From: Acidobacteriota bacterium
GTDB lineage: Bacteria > Acidobacteriota > Vicinamibacteria > Vicinamibacterales > UBA823
DNA: 9,524 nt
NCBI GenBank assembly: GCA_002714165.1
Contig: PAWT01000036.1
Span: 3,017 to 12,540, forward strand
Direction of reading: 5' to 3'
Each line of letters starts with the position of its first letter. Position 1 is the stretch's first letter. Below are positions 1-7,541 of this stretch, piece after piece. The notes below the pieces were generated by a model. The model was not told the DNA's origin. It was given only the letters and a program-made list of their open reading frames with translations, and made no database searches. The position numbers were made by a program, and so were the translations under genes.

Positions 1-3
1 TCA

Positions 4-747
4 CTACTTCCAAGTCACCTCCATTCCAAAGAAATGATCAAAGACCCTTCGGGTTGGGTTGTTACTCGAGTCATTTTCAGGGCTCCGAATGAAGAAATCA
101 ATCTGTTGAGTCGCCGGGTTGACCGCGCCGGCTGGCGAGCGCTTACCCACCAGTGGATAGTTCACCGCAAGCGTTTCACGGTCCCGCATTCCCTGCGTGA
201 CCATAAAATGGACTTGGTAGTCGTTGTAGAGGGTCTCTCCGTTCAGGGTTGCCCGACCGAATCCCCATCCGGCTAGAAAAATAAAGGTCTTCGGCCAAAG
301 CGTGTCACCGCATCCGGAATCGCCATGCTCGTAGATAGATGCTGCGATGCCGCCATCCTGACAGGGACTGAATTCATTAAACCGATCAATTTCGAGAACT
401 AGTTCCCCAGCCGGTAACTGTAGCCGAGCAATAAATGTGCCTGTATTCTCGATTTCGTCGACATCGATCTCAACTGTGCCGTCAACCGCGTGCACATCCG
501 ACCCATCGTTGTCGATATGGTCCCAACCTGGAGGGTCGTTAAGACGACCAACCTGATAGATTCGAGATGCTGATAGCACCCAGCGGCCATCGTATAGATC
601 GTGTTGCTCCGGCGCATAGAAACTAACTTCGGCACCAGGCTGCTGCCGAGGCGTCGACTGTGCAGAGAAAATCTGCTTCCCTACCATTGCTGTTACCAAT
701 ATCGCAAAGAGCACTATTGGCATCCTGTGCGTCACCGTTGGAAGCAT
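4..747 (-). CDS. secreted protein of unknown family
   Basis: I do not recognise this 247-residue protein. It begins with a basic stretch and a hydrophobic segment (about residues 9-23, with IVLFAILVTAMV) followed by an AQS-type site near residues 29-31, so it looks like a Sec-exported protein. The rest is soluble, rich in Asp, Gly and aromatic residues, with alternating hydrophobic stretches that suggest a beta fold. Two cysteines (129 and 146) flank a short loop and could form a disulfide after export. There is no cell-wall anchor, no lipobox and no enzyme motif that I can name. The start at 747 is supported by AAAGGGG at 760-754, six bases before ATG. The gene lies 33 bases downstream of the cupredoxin-type lipoprotein on the same strand, so the two are probably co-transcribed and may act together in the envelope. 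That role is inferred only from position. Confidence 0.8.
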   Translation of the reverse strand: MLPTVTHRMPIVLFAILVTAMVGKQIFSAQSTPRQQPGAEVSFYAPEQHDLYDGRWVLSASRIYQVGRLNDPPGWDHIDNDGSDVHAVDGTVEIDVDEIENTGTFIARLQLPAGELVLEIDRFNEFSPCQDGGIAASIYEHGDSGCGDTLWPKTFIFLAGWGFGRATLNGETLYNDYQVHFMVTQGMRDRETLAVNYPLVGKRSPAGAVNPATQQIDFFIRSPENDSSNNPTRRVFDHFFGMEVTWK

Positions 748-780
748 CTGTTGCCCCTTTCTTTAAGTGTGTCTCGCAAT

Positions 781-1500
781 TCATCGATAATCGTAGCTCA
801 GAGTGATCTCCGTCGTCTGCGCGGGCTCAATGCGTATCGACCGGTGCAACTGCCCCAGACGTTCGTGCCAAAACTCAAGGGTGTAATCACCAGGCGGTAT
901 GTTATTAATACGAAACGCGCCGTTAGCGTCGGTCACAGCATGAAACGGATGCGGGTCGATTCGAAGGAACGACTGCATCCAACCGTGCACGTCACACTTA
1001 ACGACAACCATGCCTATCCCTTCGGCCACTCGCGAGACCCGCAGGCCAGCCGTTGGTAGCGCGAGGTTCGTCTCCATCGCACCGTAGAGATGAGTCGTAT
1101 GCAACACCGGATCACTGTTAGTGACTTCAATCACCGTGCCGGCCATCACCACGCCCACGTGTGGCGTAAACCGGCAACCTCGGTTGTCGATGATGAGCGG
1201 TTCGTCGACTATCTGGGGAATACGAGCTTCCGGTACGTCTACTAGTGCAGCAATGACGTAACGAATGCCACGATCAGGCCCCACAATCAGATCTTGAAGT
1301 GTATGCTCCCGGCCACAGATTTCAGGGTCTGTGCTGTTTTCAATAATCGTCGGTGTGACAACACCTTGGCCACTTAACCGCACAACACCAGTCAAAAACC
1401 CCAGTCCTGCATCTTGGGCTCGTGGGAGTGAATCTTCAGGTCCGGAACACCCGAAGACCAAGCTCATGATAAGTGTGCCAATTACCCTAACTAGGCTCAT
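781..1500 (-). CDS. cupredoxin-like lipoprotein with carboxypeptidase regulatory-like domain
   Basis: Envelope lipoprotein of 239 residues counted from ATG 1500. A hydrophobic signal ends in V-F-G-C (Cys18), a plausible lipobox. The middle has a plastocyanin-like region: an upstream His pair (His134, His137, in NSDPVLHTTH) and K-C-D-V-H-G-W-M (Cys169, His172, Met175) fit type 1 copper ligands, although the His-Met spacing is shorter than in classical plastocyanin. The C-terminal part (about 188-237, with TDANGAFRINNIPPGDYTLEFWHE) matches a carboxypeptidase regulatory-like beta-sandwich. This combination is known from secreted copper-binding proteins of Acidobacteriota and relatives. An in-frame GTG at 1539 would add 13 residues ahead of the signal. 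I prefer 1500 because it puts the signal at the N-terminus, but neither start has a strong ribosome binding site at normal spacing. Electron transfer or copper binding in the periplasm is the likely role, with the partner unknown. Confidence 0.85.
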   Translation of the reverse strand: MSLVRVIGTLIMSLVFGCSGPEDSLPRAQDAGLGFLTGVVRLSGQGVVTPTIIENSTDPEICGREHTLQDLIVGPDRGIRYVIAALVDVPEARIPQIVDEPLIIDNRGCRFTPHVGVVMAGTVIEVTNSDPVLHTTHLYGAMETNLALPTAGLRVSRVAEGIGMVVVKCDVHGWMQSFLRIDPHPFHAVTDANGAFRINNIPPGDYTLEFWHERLGQLHRSIRIEPAQTTEITLSYDYR

Positions 1501-1563
1501 ATGCACCGTCACTGATGATACACGGCCGAACAGCTCCACCTTTTGCTAAGATGCACATCTCTA

Positions 1564-1597
1564 GCCCGGCCGCTCTGCGGGGGACAAAATTCCGGGC
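1564..1597 (+). promoter_or_regulatory. possible folded 5' leader of the antiporter gene
   Basis: GCCCGG (1564-1569) and CCGGGC (1592-1597) are perfect complements. They enclose a second small hairpin, CCGC-TCT-GCGG (1570-1580), and an unpaired run GGGACAAAATT (1581-1591). TCT at 1558-1560 could extend the outer stem by pairing with AGA 1598-1600, leaving a three-base bulge. The structure ends 13 bases before the AGGAGG of the antiporter gene, where it could affect translation. It also lies in the divergent promoter region, so the symmetry may instead be a protein binding site or chance. I cannot match it to a named riboswitch class. Confidence 0.3.
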
Positions 1598-1610
1598 AGA
1601 AACTTACCTG

Positions 1611-1616
1611 AGGAGG
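1611..1616 (+). promoter_or_regulatory. ribosome binding site fixing the GTG start at 1621
   Basis: A full-consensus AGGAGG is followed by CACT and then GTG. This is the strongest Shine-Dalgarno sequence in the window. It settles the GTG at 1621 as the start of the antiporter gene and suggests high translation. Confidence 0.85.
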
Positions 1617-1620
1617 CACT

Positions 1621-3117
1621 GTGGACGCAGGCACTCTTGGCTGGCTCTCGGTCGTTCCACCGGTTCTCGCGATCAGCATGGCTATCGCTACTCGTCAGGT
1701 GACAGTCTCGTTAGTCGCTGGCATTTGGGTTGGCTGGCTGATACATGACGGCTGGAATCCGGTGAGTGGAACCGGTGCAGCCATAACAGCCATAATCAAT
1801 GTGTTCGTCGACGCTGGCCAAACCCGTGTCATTGTGTTCACGTTGTTAATGGGTTCCCTGCTTATCCTCATGCAGCGAGGCGGGGGAATTGATGGATTCC
1901 TTGCCTGGATCAGCCGGTGGGCATGGTCACAAACCCGACGAGGCGCCCAGCTTATGGCCTCGTTCATAGGGCTCGGTGTGTTTATCGAATCGAACATCAC
2001 CTGCCTGGTGGTCGGAACGGTTTCTCGCCCACTGTTCGATCGCTTAAAAATCTCTCGAGAAAAGCTCGCCTACATTTGCGACTCAACCTCCGCACCGGTC
2101 TGTATGTTGATCCCGTTCAACGGTTGGGGCGCTACAGTTCTTGGCCTGCTGGGCGCGCAAGCCGCACTTGGCAACCTCGGCGATGCTGGACCGCTCACTG
2201 TATTTATGGCTGCCGTACCACTTAACTTTTATTCGATTATAGCCGTCCTCCTAGTGTTCACTGTTGCTGTAACTGGCTGGCATATTGGTCCGATGAAAGA
2301 GGCAGAGCGCCGTGCCGAGGTGGAAGGTAAGGTACTCCGCGACAATGCCCGTCCGGTTGTTGATGACCAAGTGATAATGACACCACGCAAACCGGAGGCG
2401 CCGCCCCGCCTAAGCAACATGCTCGTGCCGCTACTGCTCATGGTGCTCATGGTCATCAGTGGCATCGGCATCACCGGCTCAGCCGGCGTGCGGGCGATGG
2501 GCATCGAGAACCCTGGCTTGATGGACTACCTCAACCAGGCATCGGGCTCAACATCGGTGCTCTGGGCCGTACTTCTTGCGCTAGGTGCGATGGCGCTCAT
2601 GAGTCTAACGCAGGGAATCTTCTCAGTACAGGAGTTTGTCGATTTGTCGTTCAAGGGAGCGGGTGGCATGCTGCCGCTGGCGGTACTTTTGGTGCTTGCT
2701 CTCGCCCTAGGTAGCACGTGTGCTGCGGTCGGCACCGGTCCGTTCCTAGCCGGACAGGTTCAGCCATTCTTAACCCCAGCTTTGGTGGCGCCCCTTGTGT
2801 TCTTGGTAAGCGCCTTTATCGCATTCGCGACAGGTTCGAGCTGGGGCACGTTTGCTATTATGTTGCCGTTGGCTCTGCCACTCGCCGCGTCATTCAACGC
2901 TGAAGCGACTGTGGTTTCTCTACCGCTTGTGGTGAGTGCTGTCCTCGGGGGTGGTGTCTTCGGCGATCACTGCTCACCGATCAGTGACACAAGCGTCATC
3001 TCATCGATGGCAGCAGCCAGCGACCACATCGACCACGTGCGGACACAGTTACCCTACGCTCTGGTTGCGGGAACCATCGCTTTCACACTGTATCTTGTGG
3101 TCGGAATCGTGGCGTGA
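1621..3117 (+). CDS. NhaC-family Na+/H+ antiporter-like membrane transporter
   Basis: Polytopic inner-membrane protein of 498 residues, the usual size for the NhaC/Na_H_antiporter family, which exchanges cations (and in some members organic acids or amino acids) for protons or Na+. About ten or more hydrophobic segments are visible, for example near residues 5-40, 68-84, 110-133, 160-180, 192-220, 266-285, 312-328, 348-372, 386-418, 430-447 and 478-497. A charged cytoplasmic loop spans about 222-265. Family signatures are the RPLFDRLKISREKLAYICDS region (136-155), a TGSSWGT motif (404-410) and GDHCSPISDTSV (448-459), which is highly characteristic. The start is GTG, fixed by AGGAGG at 1611. 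The gene stands alone, divergent from the lipoprotein pair and convergent with the M28 peptidase gene. The substrate cannot be read from sequence: Na+/H+ exchange is the default, but malate/lactate or amino-acid exchange is known in relatives. Confidence 0.92.
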   Translation: MDAGTLGWLSVVPPVLAISMAIATRQVTVSLVAGIWVGWLIHDGWNPVSGTGAAITAIINVFVDAGQTRVIVFTLLMGSLLILMQRGGGIDGFLAWISRWAWSQTRRGAQLMASFIGLGVFIESNITCLVVGTVSRPLFDRLKISREKLAYICDSTSAPVCMLIPFNGWGATVLGLLGAQAALGNLGDAGPLTVFMAAVPLNFYSIIAVLLVFTVAVTGWHIGPMKEAERRAEVEGKVLRDNARPVVDDQVIMTPRKPEAPPRLSNMLVPLLLMVLMVISGIGITGSAGVRAMGIENPGLMDYLNQASGSTSVLWAVLLALGAMALMSLTQGIFSVQEFVDLSFKGAGGMLPLAVLLVLALALGSTCAAVGTGPFLAGQVQPFLTPALVAPLVFLVSAFIAFATGSSWGTFAIMLPLALPLAASFNAEATVVSLPLVVSAVLGGGVFGDHCSPISDTSVISSMAAASDHIDHVRTQLPYALVAGTIAFTLYLVVGIVA

Positions 3118-3125
3118 GTTACACC

Positions 3126-5348
3126 TTAACCAGCTACTCGGTGCATTAGTACCGTCGCGTCATCAACTTGATCGGCCAACCCTTCAAGAGCTTCGGAAAC
3201 ACGCGTAACGAATGTGGCTACCTGGTTCCACTCCTCTTGCTCGATACTTTCGCGAATTCCTGGGAGAGTCTTCACTCCGTAGCCTGTATATAGACCAGGT
3301 GCGTAGATTAGATGCTTAAACCAGTCACGCTTAGGTAGCCCCACCCGAGAGGCTAGTGCTCGCTCAGACGTGAAGAGTAGCCGATTTAACTGAGCCAAAT
3401 CGCCAATTCTGGCTCTAACCGCTGCGGAATCGGTCTCATCCAGCCTGCGGAGCGACAGCTCGTACGCTGAACCAGCTCTCTCAAGTCTCGCTAGCGCCTC
3501 ACGAATGGGCTCAAAATCGAGGCTCGGCGGCTCATCAAACGATTGGTAAAGTATCTCTATCTCCTCCAGATAGGTTGCAATCGTGTTCGCGTAGTCGACG
3601 AAGTTAAATGGCAGCACCGTCGCGTCGGCAAGTCGCAGAATACTCGTTCCCACGGTTTGGGAAAGCGCGCGAACATGGGTAAAGTCTGTGTCCGAGAATC
3701 TTGTATACCAATCGAACGAGTCGTATTTCGAATGGTAGACGCCGCTACTTGAACTGTCACCGCCAAAGCCAAGATTCAAAGAGGCAACGGTCAAATGATC
3801 GAGAAACACCGTGTAATCCGAACCTGATCCGAGCGCACTAATGGAAAACCCCTTCGATGACTCAACAGCAGCTCGCGCCCCATCGTCTTGGGCAGCCTCC
3901 AGTCGATGCGCTAGGAGTTCCTCGCGTACTGACCCACCACCCCGCGGACCCGGAACGTCTCGTGCAACCTCGTTGATGAACTGCTGCAGCGAGTGCGACC
4001 CGCCAGCCGACAACCAGCCACGATTTGTACTATCGGTATTGATATAGGCAACGGCGTTTGCGCGCAGTTCTTCTGCGTGCTTTTCGCCCCATTCAGTGGA
4101 ACCCAAGAGCCCCCATTCCTCGCCGTCCCACGCTGCAAGGATGATCGTCCGCTTCGGACGCCAACCCTGCCGGAGAAGTTCGGCGAGACCTCGTGCCGTT
4201 TCCATGAGCGCCACGTTGCCGCTGGTGGGATCGGCCGCACCGCTAACCCAAGCGTCGTGATGGTTACCGTGAAGAACCCACTGATCAGGGAAATCGGTGC
4301 CATCAATGCGTACTACCACGTTGTAGAGCGGCCGTGTCTGCCAATCGAATGACAGTTTCATGTGAACCCTGGCCGGGCCTGGACCGATCCGATAGGTAAT
4401 AGGTAGGGCGCCACGCCAGTCCTCAGGGGCCACCGGTCCCTCCAGCGCGTCGAGTAGCGGCTGTGCGTCGGCGTGGGAGATTGGCAGTACAGGAATCTGC
4501 AGGATGGTTGCCGCGTCCGCCCGGTTCAGTCTCCGCGCACCCGGTTCACTACCCCACCCAGGCGTCAGAGGGTCCCCAGGATACACAGGCATATCCATCA
4601 CGCTACCCCGCTGCGCGCCAAACGCTGGGCGAAAGGGGCCGTCAGGGTAAACTTCGCCTTGATAGTAGCCGTCTTCCTTTGGGTCGGAGTAGATAATGCA
4701 CCCTACTGCGCCATGTTCCCAGGCAAGCTTCGGCTTAATGCCGCGCCAGCTCCGACCGTATTTCGCAATAACGATTTTGCCTGCCACATCGATACCAAGC
4801 TCTTCGAGTCGTTCGTAGTCCTCCGGGATACCGTAGTTAACGTAGACTAATTCTGCTGTCACGTCGCCGTCAGCCGAATAGGCGTTATAGCTCGGGAGCG
4901 CTTCTGCATCTCCAGAATCCTTGTCCTGTGCAATCTCTGGCTCCTCGAGACTCAAGCGAAAATGCGTTGGCTCAACTAACTCGACAATGCGTTCAATGGG
5001 CATTGGCATCAGCGCTTCGGTTTCTTCGATCCGTGCCTCGAGGCCCCAACTGCTGAGCTGTTCCACCATGTAGTGCGCAATGCGGCGACTGCCCGGGGAA
5101 CCTGCGTGATGCGGCTCTTCAGTTATAAACCTCATATACTCACGTAAACGTTCAGGGTCGGGCACGGCCCTGAACACCTTTTCGCGTTCGCGCTGAGCCG
5201 ATACTTCGTCAGGAAGAAAACCTCGCAGTGCGGTTTCCTGGGAGAGCACCGCTGAACCTGCCATGGCAACGATGAAGCACCCAACCAGCATGGCATGCCA
5301 GGCTAACGGGTGACGGTTCACTGGTCGGCGTTGCGTTCTGTGATACAT
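3126..5348 (-). CDS. secreted M28 peptidase, glutamate carboxypeptidase II/PSMA-like
   Basis: Zinc metallopeptidase of 740 residues with the full architecture of human GCPII: an N-terminal signal or membrane anchor (hydrophobic about 16-35), a protease-associated insert (about 165-300), the M28 catalytic domain, and a C-terminal transferrin-receptor-type dimerisation domain (about 600-735). All di-zinc ligands are visible: His363 (NHHDAW), Asp373 (ADPTSG), Glu411 (WDGEEWGLLGSTEW), Asp439 (YINTDS) and His539 (VYHSKY). Glu410 is the general base. It should act outside the cytoplasm as a carboxy- or aminopeptidase on short peptides. The two arginines that bind acidic side chains in GCPII appear replaced by Asn525 and Gly527, so glutamate preference is doubtful. 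Start ATG 5348 has AGAGGA five bases upstream. The gene follows the aldo/keto reductase gene on the same strand after 130 bases and converges with the antiporter gene at an 8-base gap. Confidence 0.95.
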   Translation of the reverse strand: MYHRTQRRPVNRHPLAWHAMLVGCFIVAMAGSAVLSQETALRGFLPDEVSAQREREKVFRAVPDPERLREYMRFITEEPHHAGSPGSRRIAHYMVEQLSSWGLEARIEETEALMPMPIERIVELVEPTHFRLSLEEPEIAQDKDSGDAEALPSYNAYSADGDVTAELVYVNYGIPEDYERLEELGIDVAGKIVIAKYGRSWRGIKPKLAWEHGAVGCIIYSDPKEDGYYQGEVYPDGPFRPAFGAQRGSVMDMPVYPGDPLTPGWGSEPGARRLNRADAATILQIPVLPISHADAQPLLDALEGPVAPEDWRGALPITYRIGPGPARVHMKLSFDWQTRPLYNVVVRIDGTDFPDQWVLHGNHHDAWVSGAADPTSGNVALMETARGLAELLRQGWRPKRTIILAAWDGEEWGLLGSTEWGEKHAEELRANAVAYINTDSTNRGWLSAGGSHSLQQFINEVARDVPGPRGGGSVREELLAHRLEAAQDDGARAAVESSKGFSISALGSGSDYTVFLDHLTVASLNLGFGGDSSSSGVYHSKYDSFDWYTRFSDTDFTHVRALSQTVGTSILRLADATVLPFNFVDYANTIATYLEEIEILYQSFDEPPSLDFEPIREALARLERAGSAYELSLRRLDETDSAAVRARIGDLAQLNRLLFTSERALASRVGLPKRDWFKHLIYAPGLYTGYGVKTLPGIRESIEQEEWNQVATFVTRVSEALEGLADQVDDATVLMHRVAG

Positions 5349-5478
5349 CTCCGTCCTCTCATTTTTCCATTGATGTTACAAGAACCGTGAACCACACATC
5401 GACTGCCCAATGGCTGAAAGCTATAAAGGAATTTCGAGAATGATTCCCGCAACCTACAAGGCATCACATGACACAGCC

Positions 5479-6459
5479 CTACTCGTGGCCGCGCACGGGC
5501 TGTGGCTGATACGGCTCCCCGAGCGCCGTGCATTCCGCATCGTCTAACTGAATGTCAAGTGCTTCAACCGCTTGATCGAGTTGATCCATTTTAGATGCAC
5601 CAATGATCGGCGCCGTTACACCAGGCTGCGCCAACAACCACGCTAGTGAAATCTGGGCCGCCGACACGCCGCGCGCTTTGGCCACTTCAACAACTCGGTC
5701 CACGACGTTGAAATCTGCATCCGTGTAGTAAAGGTTATGCGCAAACTTATCGTTCTTCGACCGTTTAGTCGTTCCCCAATCATTTCTGCGCCGATTTCCA
5801 GCCAGAAACCCTCTCGCCAGAGGACTCCAGGGAATTACACCGATCCCTTCCTCACGACAAAGCGGCATCATTTCCCGCTCTTCCTCACGATAGACAAGAT
5901 TGTAGTGGTTTTGCATCGAAACAAACCGTGCCCAGCCACGCTGGTCTGATAGACAGAGCGCCTTCATGAATTGCCAAGCGTACATGCTCGAAGCACCGAT
6001 ATACCGGGCCTTGCCTGCCACTACAATATCGTTCAGCGCGCAGAGAGTCTCCTCTATCGGCGTGTCGGGATCCCACCGATGAATCTGAAATAGGTCAACG
6101 TAATCAACACCAAGTCGGCGCAGGGAAGCATCAATCGCACTGAAGAGATGCTTTCGCGATAGACCTCGATCGTTTGGTCCATCACCCATAGGATAAAACG
6201 CCTTGGTTGCAAGAACGACCTCGTCGCGCTGGGTAAGTTCCTTGAGCGCCCGGCCAACGATTTCCTCGGTTACACCGATAGAATACATGTCAGCCGTGTC
6301 GAAGAAATTGATGCCATGCTCAAGCGCCCGCTTAAAGAACGGACGACTTTCGTCCTCTGGTAGCACCCAATTCCGCCAGGTGGGGTCACCGTAAGTCATC
6401 GTCCCAAAGCAAATTCGGGACACCTTTAATCCGGTCGAACCGAGATTCACGTAATCCAT
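5479..6459 (-). CDS. yajO: YajO-like aldo/keto reductase
   Basis: NADPH-dependent aldo/keto reductase of 326 residues, a cytoplasmic (beta/alpha)8 barrel. The catalytic tetrad is complete: Asp54 and Tyr59 (FDTADMYS), Lys86 (VVLATK) and His127 (FQIHRWD). The phosphate-binding C-terminal motif PIIGASKMDQLDQ (284-296) is present. From memory it follows E. coli YajO closely through most of its length, including a TWRNWVLPEDESRP-like segment (27-40), IHRWDPDTPIEETL (126-139), GKARYIGASSM (149-159) and NHYNLVYREEEREMMPLC (184-201). YajO has been linked to 1-deoxyxylulose 5-phosphate formation and to general carbonyl reduction, so the natural substrate here is open. The start at ATG 6459 fits the family N-terminus, although no clear ribosome binding site precedes it. 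It is divergent from the amidohydrolase gene and upstream of the M28 peptidase gene. Confidence 0.93.
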   Translation of the reverse strand: MDYVNLGSTGLKVSRICFGTMTYGDPTWRNWVLPEDESRPFFKRALEHGINFFDTADMYSIGVTEEIVGRALKELTQRDEVVLATKAFYPMGDGPNDRGLSRKHLFSAIDASLRRLGVDYVDLFQIHRWDPDTPIEETLCALNDIVVAGKARYIGASSMYAWQFMKALCLSDQRGWARFVSMQNHYNLVYREEEREMMPLCREEGIGVIPWSPLARGFLAGNRRRNDWGTTKRSKNDKFAHNLYYTDADFNVVDRVVEVAKARGVSAAQISLAWLLAQPGVTAPIIGASKMDQLDQAVEALDIQLDDAECTALGEPYQPQPVRGHE

Positions 6460-6602
6460 GAGATTAACCGCTGGTCAATAATTCTCCGTAAGACCCAACA
6501 GACTATCACGGCCATAGAGGCCAGAAAGGCGTAGGCTATACCTAGAGCGTCTGGCCCAGATACTAGCCTGTGCCGACCTGAACAGCCTTACCAGCAGAAT
6601 TG

Positions 6603-6608
6603 AAAGGA
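6603..6608 (+). promoter_or_regulatory. ribosome binding site favouring the GTG start at 6615
   Basis: AAAGGA lies six bases before GTG 6615. An in-frame TTG at 6600 would place this motif inside the coding region and adds only five residues that are not part of the barrel, so GTG 6615 is the better start for the amidohydrolase. Confidence 0.6.
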
Positions 6609-6614
6609 ACCACC

Positions 6615-7517
6615 GTGATCATCAATGACGCACACTGCCATTTCTTCTCGGAGGGCTTCTTCAGTGCGCTCGCCAAAGAGCGGTTTGGCGGAAGCACGCC
6701 TGGCCCGGTCGAAACAATTACCAACTACCTCAAATGGGAGGCACCAGGCGATCGGGTGACGCTGGCTGACAGATGGGTGGCAGAGTTTGACAAGCACGGA
6801 GTGGGTCGTGCCGCCCTTATCGCTAGCGTGCCCGGCGATGAGGATTCAGTCGCCGCGGCTGTCGCGAAGTATCCGGAGCGGTTTATTGGCCTCTTCATGT
6901 TAAATCCGAAACAGGCCGATGCTGGTGACCGTTGTGTGCGTGCGCTCACCGAACTCGGGTTGCACGGCATTTGTCTCTTTCCAGCAATGCATCGATATTC
7001 GATCGATTCGCAGGAGGCCGACCGTGTGTTCGAACTTGCGGCCAAGCATGGCGCGAAGTCAGTGTTCGTCCATACCGGTGTTTTGTCAGTTGGCATTAGA
7101 AAGAAGCTTGGCCTTCCGAGTTATTTCGATATTCGTCTTGGCGATCCATTGGCTCTGGTGCCGATCGCGAGTGCCTACCCAAACCTAACGTTTGTAATCC
7201 CTCACTTTGCAGCCGGTTTCATGAGAGAAGGATTTATGGCAGCCGACCTTTGTTCAAACATCATTTTCGATACCTCAAGCTCCAACGGCTGGATTAAGTA
7301 CGACCCAGGGCTCACGCTCACCGATGTATTCCGGCAGGCCTTAAGTGTCGTGGGGCCTTCACGTATGATGTTTGGAACTGATTCGTCGTTCTTCCCTCGA
7401 GGGTGGCAGCAATCAATCTTTGAGCAGCAACGCGCCGTTCTACAAGAACTCCATGTCGAGGACGAAACACTACATGAGATTTTTGCTGGCACTTTCGAGC
7501 GAATCTATGGTTCATAG
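6615..7517 (+). CDS. amidohydrolase-2 family protein (ACMSD-like metal-dependent hydrolase/decarboxylase)
   Basis: Cytoplasmic TIM-barrel protein of 300 residues in the amidohydrolase-related family (Amidohydro_2), which contains ACMSD, resorcylate decarboxylases and related hydratases and lactonases. Metal ligands typical of the ACMSD group are visible: His7 and His9 in DAHCHFF at the end of strand 1, His153 in VFVHTG, His197 in VIPHFAAG and Asp256 in MFGTDSS. These fit a mononuclear Zn site. Length and motif order match the family and there is no signal peptide. The exact reaction cannot be told, and decarboxylation or hydrolysis of a small carboxylate or aromatic acid is the likely range. 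It is the first gene of a plus-strand run, with the next gene starting about 24 bases later. The upstream region (6460-6602) also has to carry the promoter of the divergent reductase gene. Confidence 0.9.
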   Translation: MIINDAHCHFFSEGFFSALAKERFGGSTPGPVETITNYLKWEAPGDRVTLADRWVAEFDKHGVGRAALIASVPGDEDSVAAAVAKYPERFIGLFMLNPKQADAGDRCVRALTELGLHGICLFPAMHRYSIDSQEADRVFELAAKHGAKSVFVHTGVLSVGIRKKLGLPSYFDIRLGDPLALVPIASAYPNLTFVIPHFAAGFMREGFMAADLCSNIIFDTSSSNGWIKYDPGLTLTDVFRQALSVVGPSRMMFGTDSSFFPRGWQQSIFEQQRAVLQELHVEDETLHEIFAGTFERIYGS

Positions 7518-7541
7518 TGTTACCTGACGTTACAATTGGAG

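Noticed and set aside
601..1059. 152-codon plus-strand open frame
   Set aside because: It runs antisense across the ends of the two minus-strand envelope genes, has a composition unlike a folded protein (rich in Arg, His and Leu) and no ribosome binding site.
3911..4352. Two open frames of 131 and 119 codons on opposite strands
   Set aside because: Both overlap the M28 peptidase catalytic domain, which is unambiguous in its own frame. These are shadow frames rich in Ser, Arg and Pro.
5349..5478. Possible promoter for the M28 peptidase (TATAGC in an AT-richer stretch on the minus strand)
   Set aside because: No -35 hexamer at acceptable spacing could be found, so I do not report a promoter.
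6510..6522. GGCC-ATAGA-GGCC inverted repeat in the reductase/amidohydrolase divergent region
   Set aside because: Four-base arms are too short to claim as an operator without conservation data, and no matching promoter elements were convincing.
6725..7492. Minus-strand frames of 123 and 96 codons
   Set aside because: They lie antisense within the amidohydrolase gene, whose metal motifs are intact, and have no recognisable domain.
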